From Cenococcum geophilum 1.58 (Eukaryota; Ascomycota; Dothideomycetes; Gloniales; Gloniaceae), in contig KV748265.1 in NCBI GenBank assembly GCA_001692895.1, forward strand, positions 1 through 64,000: a DNA stretch of 64,000 bases. The letters run 5' to 3'. Position numbers and translations under genes: made by a program. This document shows positions 1 through 13,999 of this stretch, piece after piece (positions within the stretch are counted from its first letter, which is position 1; each line of letters opens with the position of its first letter). The notes under the pieces are model-generated. The model did no database searches. It saw only the letters and a list, made by a program, of their open reading frames with translations, and was not told the origin of the DNA.

Positions 1-3000
1 TAGCGATTTATATAGTTTTATTATAATTAGGTTATAAAGGCTAGTAAGGTATTATAGTATAAGTATTTAAAATAGAATACTAGGGGCTTTCTTTTATAAA
101 TATATAAATTTCTTTATATACAGAGTAGTCTATATAGGCCTATATAGGATCTATATTAGATATTAATTAAAGAATATAATATATATTTAAAATAGAGGTA
201 GGTTTCTAATATTTTTATTTTAGAACTAGTAATATACTTAATTAGGTAGATAGGAAGTCTATTTAAAAAGGTAGTAAGGTTTTACTATTATAGCTATACT
301 ATCTATTATACCCCTATTACTTACGTTAAATATATATATAAAGCTATATTAAATAAAGATATTCTAATAAAACTATATATTAAGCACAATTATAAGATCT
401 TCTATAATAAGGACATAAGGTACCTTTTTAAGCCTTTGGATTTATGTAATCCTNNTNANATTTAACTNGATTATNGTTTCTACTNAGAAGATACNATATA
501 ATTGTTAAAGAATTAAACTCCAAGCTCTAGCCTCCCCAACTACATAATTTCCGAATTCCCTAGCGTTTTTTACTAGAAAAATACTAAACGCCACCCCTTT
601 AAAAGGAGTGGCCCCCATAAATAAGCGGATCTTCCCTAATATTAATAAGATTTTGTTAAAAATTCTAAAGAAAAACTCTAGAGGCCTAGATAAAATATTA
701 AAATAATAAACTTTTTATAAAATAATAAAAAACTTACTAATTTAACATTTTTACTAACCATTGGCTGGTTAAATGCATTAAATAGTCTAAATAAGTAACT
801 TGATGTAACTTTTAAGATATCTAGCTATTTAAGTAGAAGAGTGGGTATATTAAGCTAGGGCTCTTTTTAGTTAAAGTAAAGAAAAAAGGGTTAGATTTCT
901 ATAAAGCCGTTAAAATTAGGTATACTTTTAAAATTTTAAGATCTTACCTCCTGTTTAATGTGTTTTCCGAAAATTAAGCGTAAGTTTAACCTTTCTAGTA
1001 GTAAGGTTATGGATTTAAATATGCCAAACTTTAATACGCAGAACCTTATTAAATCTAAGAAAATAGGTAAAAGCTATTGTATACATAAGGCTTATTATAA
1101 TACGCTAATAAACACCTCCCTAAATCCGTCCTCCTTAACCTATAGGAAGATAGGGTAACTAAAAAGTATATTTAAGATTTGCGTTATATTTATAAAGCTC
1201 TTAAAGCTTTAACGCAGTAATTGCTCTTATACTTTCTTAAGTTTCTTCTATATAAGTCTATAAAATAGCGTTAGTTATAGTAAATAGTAAATAATTATTA
1301 GTATTATCGAGAAAGAAAATATACCTTTTGTTTATGTAGACTTCTTATATATCTTGCCACAATATCTAAAAGTGTTAGGTTTCCTATCTATTCTCCATTG
1401 CTTTTTTTAGAAAATTAATTACTTCTAAGACGAACCTCGTGAGCGTAGAAATAGGAGACTGCTATACGCATTTTTTGCGCATATAACCAGGTTCTATTCT
1501 TACTTTCTTATAGCAACTAAGAAGATAAGCTAGGTTCGGCCTTTTTATAGATAGATTAAATCCATAGGCATATTAATGGTGGAATATCTTTATTTAGCTT
1601 TTTAACGAACTTTTTAAGCTCTAGGGCTTCCTTTTTTATAAATTTAATATACTTTTTAATTTACCTAGAATAATCTTATTAGATATAAGTATTTTTATCT
1701 AAATTCTTAAAATATATAGGAAATATACCCTATATAACCTAATAAAGTTATAGGTGCTAATATACCCTCTATAGCCTTATATACAGTTTTAAATAACTTA
1801 TTAATTTTAATAGAATTATTAGATTCTGCTACTAAAATCTCTTATTATTTATTAAGTTTCTTATTAATTTCGGTATCTTCTATAGCTTTCTATATAGGAT
1901 TTAAGGGAGTTTTAGTGTCTAATAACAAAAGAAAAGAGTTAATTTAAGAGAGATAAGACATTTTCTAAGAAGAGAGAAAGTAATTCTTAATTTTTCTAAG
2001 GCTTATATGCGTGGAAAATAATTAGAAGGTTTTTAGTAAAAATAAGGTGCGGGGTAAGTCCTTTATTAAAGAAATCTAAAAAATAATTAGCGTTTATAGA
2101 AAAAACCGCTAATGTAGCTATTTTCGCTATACAAATCTAAAATTAAATATCTAAAATTTTGAGATATTTTTAATAAAATCTCTAAAAGTTCTATTATTGT
2201 AATTATTTCCCTTAATATGGCTCTATTAAAAAGAAAAAAGCAGTAGCTTAATTAGGGTATAGGAGGAACCTTAGGTTTAATAAGAAATAAAGCTTAAGAT
2301 GCTATAGTTGCCGTTTAAAATAAACAGCTTCTTGGGTTTACTAAGGAATTTATTTAATCTAGAAGAAGAATATATAAAGAGATTACAATTTATAAGGAAA
2401 TGTTAGTATAACCGTAATAAGAGTATATCCTTAATAGAAAAATATAATTAATTTCTTTAGGTAAGATAAAGGAGAAATAGTGCGGTTTCTTAAAGAATCC
2501 GATATAAAGGATATTAATCCTTTAAGAATTCACCTATACCGTTAAATGATCTTTAAAAATACCGAAAAATACCTTTACTTTTTAGTCCCTCTGAGACCCA
2601 CTTTTATACTCTTTTAGTCTCCGAGAATTCCTCTAATATATCTTAGCTGTATTAAGAAAGAGATTACGCTTTACCTCTCTAAGTAGAGGTTACTATTTAA
2701 AGGCAGAATTTATTTAATTTTAACTTAAATATTAAGACTACTGGAGATTTTACTTTAGTGTAGTAAGGTCTTTAAGAGACTTTTATAGAACTTATGTAAA
2801 ATCTATATTAATCTAATGCCGTTTAGCACCTTAACCAACCTTAAGTATTAACCTCAATTTTCTAGTTAAATACCCTTAAATTTTCTCTGCTACTCTAAGA
2901 AAACTATTACCTATTTAGGGAAATTACTATAAACGGAACACTACTAAAGTTCTTAAATAAGGATATTATATAGCCGCACGGAATTATTAGTTATACTAAT

Positions 3001-4050
3001 AATATTTCTTAATTATTTTATAATTGGTACTACTCTTTACTTATAAAAGTAAAAGGTGTTCCAATTCTATTAAAATATTAGGCTTAATTATACCGTAGCG
3101 TAGTAAAAGAGTTTTAGGAAACCTTAAAAAAGGGCTATTTAGAGTAAAAGGTATTAATATATCTAATTTATATTAAAAGCCCTACCTATATTTACTAATT
3201 ATACTTTATTTTATAGACTATTATATCAATATATAGCATGTATTCTAGTAAAACTACTTTTTAGGAGGACTTTTCTATAGTTAATAAGAGCTCTAAGTAA
3301 AGTAGGCGTATAAAATGGATAGAAATAGTATTAAAAGCTTAGTTAAAACGTTAAATAATTAATACCAAGGATGTTGTAAGGGCAAGAGCTAAATATTAAG
3401 GAAAATTGCTAGGTTTTAATGAAGTTTTTGTGTATTAAAAAGGTTTAAAGGTGGAGGTATATAAGAGTAATTACTAAATTGCTCGGAAATACTAAGAACT
3501 TAAAGGGGAATTTCGGCCTTGGGATAATAATAATCTTAATTAGTGCAATAAAATAATAAAACTTTTTTATGGTTTTTCCTTTTGTTTTTTCCGATAAATT
3601 ATAAGTGCGTATTTAGAATTTATAATAAGACTTAGTATCTACTATATTAAAAAATTCGTGCTTACGGCGCATGCCCGCTTTTAAGATTTTCTTAAAAAAT
3701 TTAGTAGATAAGGCCAAATTTCTAGTAGTACCCCTTAAGACTATATCTAAACCTCTACTGGACTATTACCGGACGGTTACCGGACGGTTACTTTTCGGTC
3801 TTAAAGAAGCTTTAAGCTAATTTTACTGGTAATTATATGCCTTTGGAAACCTAGCGCTAGGTTCTATTATAATAGTCCGTTAAGTACTAGAAAAAGGACT
3901 AAATATATATTTTTTCTTAGAAAATATATAAAATGCGATATATTATCTTATACTTTTAGAGTAAGTCTAACTCCGCGCCCTATCTTATATTAAGGCGTAC
4001 TAGGTATTTCTAGGCATTAACTAAGCCGTATATAGAATTTTGCTAACTTT
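1..4050. repeat. AT-rich degenerate repeat block, unclassified
   Basis: Very AT- and TA-rich sequence with no sustained reading frame on either strand. The longest open stretch (958-1158) is short and matches nothing I recognise. The composition fits heavily RIP-mutated transposon remains. A stretch at 121-173 recurs at 32375-32427 in the right AT-rich block, so at least part of it belongs to a dispersed repeat. A few Ns occur at 454-495. Around 3.77-3.79 kb an 11-base unit (accggacggtt) is repeated in tandem, possibly within the leader or terminal region of the Gypsy fossil that follows. No host gene is visible. Confidence 0.6.
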
Positions 4051-7000
4051 TCCGAGAAAGGGGCTTATCTTTGGTGGCAACGTTGAGATTTGGCCTAAGC
4101 ACGCGTGGCCTGGGCGGTCTAAGCCCGCTTGGACGTCAGACTGTTACTTTTCCGGTTTGAAGGTTTACTTCCTATGTAGCACCATTAAAAGTTTATAAAC
4201 ACGCTTTAAGAAGAAACTTACTATACCCCTTAAATTTAGCGAATTTAAGTCTTAGTTAGTTAATTAGGTTTAAGACCCTACTAATTAAGGGATAGATTAT
4301 AACTAGCAATACTATAACGCCAAATAGCGAGATGGCTAGACTATAGTCTAGTTTATAAACTACTTAGAAGAACTAGAAGATAATATACCCTACTTGGACC
4401 TATAGGATAATGCTATATAACTTTACTAGCTACTTGCTAAGCTATAACCTAAAATTTAACAGGCTATATAGGAGAAGGGCGAAATTCCTACCTCTTAAGA
4501 AAAGCTTATCTTTAAAGCTACTTAGATTAAGAATGCTAAAAGAGATAACTAGGGTAAGTGAAAGGAACGAGAAGCCTATAATAAAGAGCGTAGGGCTAGA
4601 CCTAGCTTTAATAATAGGGGCAGATTTCGACCTAACTACTCTATAGAAGGATAATGTAAGCAGGCGTTATAGCTCTAGAGTAACGCTGGTTAACCCTAAA
4701 ATAATAATAGGTAGAAACCTAATCCAAATAAGTAAAACTAGGAGTTATATATCTATTATAACTGTAGTAAGAAGGGCTATATAAAGCGCTTCTACCAGTA
4801 AAAGAAATAAGATTTGGCTTAATTAGGAAAAGAGAGAGCCTAGTAGATCTTTACTCCCTTATACTAGGCTAATAAGAGAAGGAGGGAGTAAGCTATCGCG
4901 TGGTTATTCCTGTCTCTATTTAAGTTAATAATAAATAGGTAACGCAAGACTGCCTTATAGATAGTAGCGCGAGTATAGGGTTTATTTCTTAATTACTAGT
5001 AAAAGAGTTAGATTTAGACCTTAGCGACTTATAGGTGCACACCATTTAAAGTATTAAAGGCCACCAGATTCCGTGCTATAGGGAGTAAACTTTTTCTATA
5101 GCTAGCTAAGACCGTAATAGTCTATAGGATATATAGGAGATACGCTTCTACGCCGTAGAAATTAAGGGGTATAACCTTATTTTAGGATACCTATGGCTTT
5201 ACCAAGTTAATCCAGATATTAATTGGCCTTTAGCCTCGTATTAATATCGGAAGTCTTAACCGCGTATTATAGTTAAAGATTAAGAGACTTTCCTAAGTTA
5301 TATATAAGAAGAATAGTAGGTATATACCATATATGCTACTCTTAACCCTAAGAATAAAGATATAGGGTATTTATTTTTAGATATCCAGCTATATATAGTT
5401 AAGAAACTAGAGATTTTATAAGAATATACGGACCTAGAGGAGGTTGCTAGTAAAGAGGCTGCACATACCTTACCTAACCCTATATTAGTTAAGTATAAGA
5501 TAGATATAGAAGATAAGGAACCTCCTTTTAGACCACTATATAACCTATTAGAAAACGAGCTAGTAGTATTATATTAGTATATAGTAGATAATCTTTAGAG
5601 AGGATAGATTTAGCCTTTTATAAGCCGGGTAAGGGTACTAATTATATTTATACCTAAGAAGGATAAGACCCTTTACCTCTATATTAACTATTAGGCGCTT
5701 AATAGGATTACTATAAAGATTTACTACCTACTACTCTTAATTGGGGAGCTTATTAATAGGCTATTAGGCGTAAAGATATTTATAAAATTGGATCTATAAG
5801 ATATATACTATTAAATCCGGATTAAAGCCAGCGATAAGTAAAAAACGGCGTTCCAAATATAGTACGGCCACTTTAAGTACCTAGTAATGCTATTTGGGCT
5901 TACTAATATACTAGTAATATTTTAGGCCTATATAATAAGGTATTGTTAGGCCTATTAGATATAATATATATAGTCTATCTTAATAATATTATAGTCTACT
6001 CTAATAACTATAAAGTATATATATACTACGTATAAATAGTACTAGAAAGACTACGGGAATATAAGCTCTATATAAACCTAAAAAAATACTTATTCTATAT
6101 TACTAGCATTAATTTTCTAGGCTTTATTATTAATATTAATAAAGTATTAATAGAGAAAAGCTAGGTAGACGCTATTAAAGAATAGCTATACCCTATAACG
6201 TTTAGAGAAGTATAGGTTTTTTTTAGGTATAGCGAACTTCTACTAGAGGTTTATTATTTACTATTTATAAGTAATACTTCTAATTACCAATCTACTAAAA
6301 GGTTTTAAGAATAGTAAGAAGTTAGGACCCTTAGTATTTAGGGAAGCTACTAAGTAGGCTATAGACCGGTTAAAGGACTTATTTACGTCGGTGCCTATCC
6401 TAATATACTTCTACTAGAAGCTATATATACACCTTAAAATAGATATATCCGGCTTTACCCTAGGGGTAATTATATCTTAATTAAAAGACGGAGAATAGTA
6501 TCCTGTAGCGTTTTAGTTAAGGAAAATAACCCCTATAGAATAGCGTTATATAACGCATAACTAGGAGCTGCTTATAATAGTTATAGCAATAAAGCACTAG
6601 CGATATTATTATATAGGAAGTAATTATCCTATTAAAGTCCTTATAGACTATAATAACCTAGAATACTTTATAACTATAAAGGTATTAAGTAGTTAACAAG
6701 CTAGATGGGCAGAGGCGCTATTATAGTATAACTTTAAAATTACGTACCGCCTAGGAAAGATAAATCCCGCTAATAGGTTATTAAGACGTCTAGATTATAA
6801 GATAGAGAGTATCTAGAATAGCATAGGGGAAATAATTTCTATATTATAAAATTTGCTTAAAAAGAAAGAAGACTCTTTCCCTAGAACTATTAAATTTTAT
6901 AGTAGGGTAAAGGTCCCAATAATATAGCTATAAAGCGCTATAATTATAGAGCCGTAGGATATAGTTATAGACTAGGTTATAGACTAGGCAGATATTATAA

Positions 7001-8800
7001 AGTTGGCGTACCCTAAAATTAGAGAGAATTCTACGGGATATACTAGGGGTGTCGCGGCACCTTTAACTTAATGGCGTATTAGCTACAAGTTTCCGGATCT
7101 AAAGGGGATAGGCGAGATACCTATCTATAGCTTGGCACACTATATAATAGTAGGGGAATCTACTAGCACTAATAGTTTAAAACGTCTTATACTACGCCTT
7201 AAGTCTATAATAGTAGCAGGCAAAATAGAAGTAAGTAAGATATACAAACCCTTTCTAGATCTTCTTCTTTAAGTATAGTAGAGAGAAACCTTTACTTCTA
7301 GGGAGAGGTAGAAAGATATAGTAGAGACCGGCTTAGCTGAAGTTATTAAGAAGCTATAGTAGCAAGACTAAAAGGGTCTGTTACGCTTTAAGGGTGCTAT
7401 ATATATCCTAAAGGACTAAGCGGTTTAAGATAAAATTCTAAAGGTCTTTTATAACGACCCTCTTAGGGGTTACTATAGTACCAACAGAACCTTTAAGGCC
7501 GTTTAAAGGAAATACTTTTAGGATGGAATGTTTAAAGAGGTTAAGGACTATATATTAAGATATAATACATGCTAAAGAGTATAGATATCTAGGCATCGCC
7601 TATATAGCGAGTTATTAGTACTTCCTATTTTATAGGGACCTATATTAGAATTAATAATAGATTTTATAATAGGCTTACCCCCTACTAAAATAAGAACTAG
7701 AGAGGTTACTAACGCTATCCTAGTAATTATTAATAGATATATAAAGTTTTTAGGATACTTTGCTATTATAATAATAATTACAATAGCAGAACTAGCAGAC
7801 CTGTTTTTAGAACGGTAGCTCTTATTTAGTACGCTAAGGAGAATTATATCTAATAGAGGTACCGTATTTAACAGTATATTTTAGTCTTTATTCTATCTTT
7901 TATTAAAAATATAGTAAAAGATAAGCACTACCTTTTACCTATAAATAGATAGACTAATAGAGCGCCTAAATGCGTTATTAGAATACTACCTCCGCTACTA
8001 TATTAATTATTAATAGGATAATTAGATATTATAGTTAGCTTTAGCGTAGCACGTATATAATATAAGCGTCTATAGTAGTATAAAAATGACCCCTTATAAA
8101 GTACTATTTAGGGTAAAAGTAAATAACCCCTGGAATATTAAAGATATTATTCCTAAAAGGGAGGCACTAGTGGCGTCTAAGAGAATTAAATAAATAAGAA
8201 TTTACAGAGAAGAACTTAAAAAGCACTTACTAGATACCCAGGCCGTATAAAAAAGGTACTATAATAAAATATATATACTAAAAGAATTTGAGATAGGAGA
8301 TAAAGTCTTACTATCTATAAAAAATATCTAAATAAAACGTATTAAGAAGAAGCTAGATTACCGGTAGCTTAAACCCTTTAAGATAGTTAGGAAAACTAAA
8401 GGAAATTAAGCCTATAAATCAGAATTGCTAAAATTATATCTAATATATTCTATGTTTTATATTTCCTTACTAGAGCTATACTAGAGAAGAGATAGTGCGG
8501 AACCGCCCCTACTTAGCGAAATTAATAGGGAACTAAAATAGAATATAGAAGATATTCTAAACTAAAGATAGCGCTAAAAAAAGCGTAAATTTTTAGTTTA
8601 TTAGGAAGGATACTCCTAGGCGTATAATAGTTAGGAACTTAAGGAGCACCTTTAGCTAGGATGCGATATAGTAATTAAAACCCTCCTAAGGACTAAAGGT
8701 AAAGATTCGGCAACGGTTCTGGATATACTATAGACGAGATAATAGGAAAGACCCCGTAAATTAAAACTATAAGGTTAAGCACAGGTATTAAGAATAGAAA
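4050..8800 (+). mobile_element. Ty3/Gypsy LTR retrotransposon fossil, chromovirus type (G1)
   Basis: Decayed plus-strand element with many breaks. Recognisable pieces lie in Ty3/Gypsy order: gag-like (about 4.2-4.9 kb), aspartic protease region (about 4.95-5.1 kb), reverse transcriptase (about 5.5-6.2 kb), RNase H (about 6.4-6.8 kb), integrase (about 7.5-8.4 kb) and a chromodomain-like tail (about 8.5-8.7 kb). Integrase after RNase H separates Gypsy from Copia, and the terminal chromodomain is typical of fungal chromoviruses. I could not define the LTRs, so the ends are approximate. Heavy AT drift points to an old, RIP-inactivated copy. Confidence 0.75.
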
Positions 8801-10920
8801 TATTTCGCTATTATAATAGGGATCCTAGAACCCTATAAGAGGAAGACTATAGGAATCTATAGGAGAACTACTAGGGATACTATTTAAAGAAGATGCTGTT
8901 TAAGAATAAGTAGTAGCACTATAAAAAGAGGTCTTAGGGATTTAAAAAGATCCCCTAGGGATAAAAGGAGAGTATCTAGTCTAGCACTAGAGATATATAA
9001 TAGAGTTAATAGTATAAAGAGGAGTAAAAGGACAGCCTATAAAGAATTAAAAAATTTAAGAAATTATAAAGCACCTATAGGAATACTGCCCGTTTATTAT
9101 ATATAGGGATTATAGTAGTATACTACTTTTATATAGATTATTACTAAAGCTTAGAATAAAGGTATCCCTAAAGTATAAAGTTAATACCTAATAATAGGGC
9201 ATCCTAAAGGCACCTAAGAAGCACTATATAAAGCTGTTCTATAAAAAGAAGGAAAGAACTAGATAATAACTTAAATACCAGCAGCAGTAATAGGAGCCTC
9301 CTTATCTATCTTAACGTTATTATTAGCGGTATTATTAGCACTTCCATCCCTAGAAGTATTAGCACTCCCACTAATATTCTTTTTAAGGCGGTAGGAACTA
9401 AAAGGACTAGCACAGGCAGGGGACTGGCGAGGAGAACGTCTATCTTAACTTTCGTCGCTATCCTCGGTATTATCCCTAGGTTCTAAATTAGCGTCTAAGT
9501 AGGGATCTAAAAGCTATTAGCTAAAAGAGTTAGTATAGTTCCTAAAACGCGTTACTAGAGAAACTTACCTAGCCAGAAAGGCCCGCGTAAGAGTGCGAAT
9601 GTTATTATTTATAAGGGTAAGCTGCTCGCAGATACGCTCCTAGACACTATATATCCGAGATTATTGCGTCTCTATAGCAGTAGAAACCCTTATTAAGTTA
9701 AAGAGTCTATAAGCAATAAAAGACACCTTTTACCCCCGTCTATTACTATTTAGATACTAGTAAAAATCCTAGATAGCGCGCTAGAGCCTATAAGTCTTAT
9801 ACGTATAGATAGTAGGAATCTAATATAATTAGCGGGATCTAAAATAGGATAGAATAGGAAATACTAGAAGGTAGGTCCCCCTCTAGCTACAATAATAGGA
9901 ATATTTAAATTTATTTTTACTAGAGCGCGGTATCTTATAGGAGTAGGGCAGGTCTAATATAAGCGTGTAAACGTAGTAATAACAGCACTTTAGGGAAACT
10001 ACTATAGGAGTAACAGATGTGGTCTAAGGCGCCATTAAGAGAGAAATGATACTACCGCTAGTCTGGGGACGTGTAGTATAACCACGAGCCATTATAAGAG
10101 AAAACTCTAGGAAGTTAGTATCGTTATAAGAGATAAGGTAGGGATCCTATTACTTATAAACGCGTTATAAAAAGATAATAGAGTAGTAATAGAAGTATAG
10201 CTAGAGATATAGAAACTAAAAGACAAGATATAATGGAAATAGTCTATTTAAGAATAAGACAAATAGTATTATTAATAGAAGGATAAGTAAGAGATAATGG
10301 CTTATAAATAGAAAGAAATTAAAATAAAGACGTTATTATTAAAACCCATTTTAGGTAAATAGGGATAATAGTTAGTTAACGTGTTACACTAGATAACCTC
10401 TAGATTTATTTATAATAAACTCCTAGAATTAGAAGGGTAAATCACACTAAATTTTTATTATTATTATTAAAATTCTATTATAAAAGCACTATAAAAAGCT
10501 AGGGTAGGAGAAGAGCAGAGAAATAAAAGATAAAGTAAAGTTCCGCGCTAGTAAAGAGCTAGCAATAAGCCGCATTATAGAGTACCTTTCTACTAAGGGT
10601 TTCCTTAGTTGTTTTAGCCAGAACTCTATAAAAGCTTAGTAGAGGCGAAGTCTTAGAGGACCAAGACTTTTAAAGGGGAGGTAATTATAATAGAATCCCC
10701 TGGGAGGTATATATCCGATAAGACGGTAGGAGGTTTTATTAATATCCTATCTATATCCTAGAGAAAACACGGCCAAATAGATAAGGGGTAAAAGGTTTTA
10801 CTAGTATCTTAGAGGGATATATAGGAAGCTAGTTCTCCTCTAGAGAAGAACTAACAATTAGTCTCTAAATAGAAGCGGTTAGAAGTATTTATCCTTTAAT
10901 ACGTAAAACCTATTCTACCT
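8800..10920. repeat. Decayed repeat sequence, unclassified
   Basis: AT-rich sequence with no long ORF, between the plus-strand Gypsy fossil and the minus-strand Gypsy fragment. Parts around 9.25-9.6 kb and 10.0-10.8 kb keep more G and C and look like degraded low-complexity coding sequence. That would suit a gag region, but I cannot assign a family. No host gene is visible. Confidence 0.45.
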
Positions 10921-13530
10921 TTAACTTACCTTTAACTTACCTATAACACTATTAATTAGATAATTATATGTTCTAATTAGGCTGGCCTTTTATATACTAT
11001 TTAACTATTTATAATTAATATATAGCTTAAAACCTTCCGTTTTTTTTTTAGGTATAAACAACACTAGATATCCTACTAATAACTATAACGGTTTAATTCT
11101 CTTTAATTATAAGTTTTTTTAAACAAACTCTTTTAAAGCCTAATTCTTTACTTTAGTCAGCTTATATATAGGGAAGAACTTTAGACTTATTCCTAATTCT
11201 AAATTAATTACATAATCCTATAGTGTATATTCTGTTAGCCTTTTACCAAACTACTTATTCTATAGCTTTTTATATTTATAGTACCTTTTTAGTATATAGC
11301 TAACTTCTTTTTTAGTTTCTTTATAAATTGCTTTAATTTAATACTATATTAACTTAGTCTGCTATTAGGTTTTATAACTTTTAGTATCCCTAATTTCCAT
11401 ATCCCTTATAATCCAATCAATCCTTAAATTATACTTTTATAAAAATAGTATTCTTAAAACTGCTTTATTTTTGCCTAAGGGTAAAATATTAAATAATACT
11501 ATAACCTTTTATTCTTTAATTTTAACTATAACGGTCCTGTTTTAAAATGTATTATACCATCTCTATATAATATAAAATCTCCTAAAATAGTAACTAATAG
11601 ATATAGATCCTGCTCCTACTTATAGGGTAATTTTATTTTTTTAATTGCTACTAGCAATATGTAATTCCTAATTGCTTTATTATCTACTAAGGGATCGTTC
11701 GGTTGCAAATAAGGTCTACATTATAATCTATTCCATCTATACGCCTTTTAATATCGCCCATTTTATAATTAGTGGCGGCTACTACCATAGCTTAGTTAAA
11801 TCTATAATTAAGTTAATTGTTTAGTAAGCCTCTATATAAGGCTCTAGATTTAACTTCGCATAATATCTTATTATAATTTAAGTGACCCCTTCTACTACTA
11901 GGCCTTTATCGTGACTCCCTACCCTAGTGTAGTAATAAAGCCTCCTCCTCAGCTAATGCCCTTTCCTAAATTAATATTTTTTATACTTTTATCGTAATTA
12001 TAAAGGTTAAAATAATAATATTTTTTAGCTAGGTAGGTATTACAAATAATATAAGCTAGCTGGTAGGTAGAGATATAGAATTATATAAGTAATCTCCTTT
12101 ATTTAAGGTGGCTCTAAGAGCCCTAATATATATAAGAGAATTAACCCCCTATAGAGGTCCCTAGAGAGTAATGATATACGTTAAAACTAATATTAAATAG
12201 CACCCGTCGCACCTCTGTAGTAGGGCTACCTCTATAGCCAACAATATTTATATAAAGCTTACAAATACAACAGTAGTATCGCAATTAGGGTGTGTAGAGT
12301 CGTCACTTTAGGGATTGTTCAGTTGCAACTTTATATTGAATATAGAGGCTCTATATTATAACCGAAATGGAGCTTAAATCTAAATATAAGGTGGTCATTT
12401 GGTAGATCTGACGACTTTTAAATATAGAGCTCCTCTATATCGGTAAGCGCGGTAAACTTACAAGCTATACTATATACAGTAGTTAAAATGGAGCTCTTAG
12501 CACCGTTTTAATATGTTGCCTTAAGCTCTTGCCCTATATTCCATATTAATTCTGGAGCTCTTATATACACGCTAAAGTGACGACTCTACACACCCTAATT
12601 GCGATACTACTGTCGCATTTGTAAGCTTTATATAAATATTGTTGGCTACGGAGGTAGCCCTACTATAGAGGTGCGACAGGTGCTGTTTAACGTCAGTTTT
12701 AACGTATATTATTACTCTCTAGGGACCCCTATAGGGGGTTAATTCTCTTATATATATTAGGGCTCTTAAAGCTACCTTAAATAAAGGAGATTACTTATAT
12801 AATTCTATGTCTCTACCTACTAGCTAGCTTATATTATTTATAATACCTACCTAGCTAAAAATATTATTATTTTAACCTTTATAATTGCGATAAAAGTATA
12901 GAAAATATTAATTTAGAAAAGGGCGTTAGCTAAAAAGGAGGCTCTATTACTATACTAGGGTAGGGAGTCGCGATAAAGGCCTAGTAGTAGAAGGGGTTAC
13001 TTAAATCGCGATAAGATATTATGCGAAGTCGAATCTAGAGCCTTATATGGAGGCTTACTAAACAATTAACTTAATTACAGATTCAACTAAGCCACGGTAG
13101 TAGCCGCCACTAATTACAAAATGGGCGACACTAAAAGGCGCACAGATGGAACAGATTATAATGTGGACCTCATTTGCAACCGAACGATCCCTTAGCGTGT
13201 ATATGAGAGCTCCAGAATCAATATGGAATATGGGGCAGGAGCTTGAGGCAACATATTAAAACGGTGCCAAGAGCTCCATTTCAACTACTGTATACGGTAT
13301 AGCTTGCAAGTTTGCCGCGCTTACCGATATGGAGGAGCTCCATATTTAAAAGTCGTCAGATCTACCGAACGACCACCTCATATTCAGATTTGAGCTCCAT
13401 TTCGGTTACAATATGGAGCCTCCATATTCAATATGAAGTTGCAACCGAACGATCCCTTAATGCTTTAAACCTTTAATTCTGCTATTTAGCTCTTAAATTA
13501 AGGTGTTGTCTTATAATTCCTTTAAGGGTT
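10920..13530 (-). mobile_element. Ty3/Gypsy fossil fragment, minus strand (G2-like), split by a foldback element
   Basis: The minus strand of about 10.95-11.69 kb resembles the start of a Gypsy reverse transcriptase and the region before it. It parallels about 54.8-55.3 kb plus 63.7-63.9 kb closely enough to be the same family. The sequence resumes after the foldback insertion at 13458 (atgctttaaacc...) and continues to about 13.53 kb, matching 63.89-64.0 kb. It is broken in many places and is a fragment only. The switch to ordinary base composition just after this piece marks the edge of the gene block. Confidence 0.65.
11690..13457. mobile_element. Compound foldback/MITE-like DNA element, TA target duplication
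   Basis: The element begins AGGGATCGTTCGGTTGCAA and ends with the inverse of that sequence, flanked by TA on both sides. Its structure is A-B-A'-B': A (11690-12308) and A' (about 12575-13192) are inverted copies of about 620 bp. B (about 12309-12574) and B' (about 13193-13457) are inverted copies of about 265 bp. A TA dinucleotide sits at every internal junction. The related Gypsy copy at 63881-63900 reads straight through (tatctat-TA-atgcttt), which gives the unoccupied site. There is no transposase ORF. The TA duplication and inverted ends suggest a Tc1/mariner-type non-autonomous element, but the superfamily is inferred. Confidence 0.75.
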
Positions 13531-13999
13531 TAAGGGTTCTACTACTGGCTCCCTCTGGTCCTGTGGGCCTCCCTTTTTCCCAACTGACTTTTTTTGGCCA
13601 ATGTTTCTTATCGGTCTGATTTATGAGATAATGCTAGAGCTGTGCTCCCCTGCTACATCATGGATATCGGAAGATCTTCGATTTTCGGGACCAGAGAATA
13701 AAAACTCTACATAGAATGATTATCGCATCAGGCTTTATCAGCACTCAGACCTCAATAACTAGTATTCCGGGAGTTTGGCCGAGAGGGAGCAGGTACATCG
13801 TTCGTGTACCCGTGACGAGGTTTTATTATTATCGCTTACGTTATGCTACTCATAATATTCTTTCGAGTCTTTGTTATCTACGTGTAAATTACATTATGGT
13901 GAGATTCTAGAAATATCGATAGGATTCGACGACGTGTTCTCTAAGCCTGCTGCCTAGCGTAGCTCGTCATTCATTTCCCTTCCCCATCGCCACTGTAGA
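13531..13999. other. Boundary/intergenic stretch, no gene seen
   Basis: Base composition changes here from the AT-rich repeat block to the gene block. The 64-codon open frame at 13716-13910 shows no recognisable motif. No tRNA or other RNA gene was recognised. Confidence 0.5.

Noticed and set aside
13552-13695. Inverted pair ctctggtcc / ggaccagag as a small MITE
   Set aside because: Only 9-bp arms, similarity stops at once, and no target duplication flanks them.
13716-13910. Possible tRNA or small gene at the block boundary
   Set aside because: No cloverleaf-compatible arms found and the ORF has no motif.
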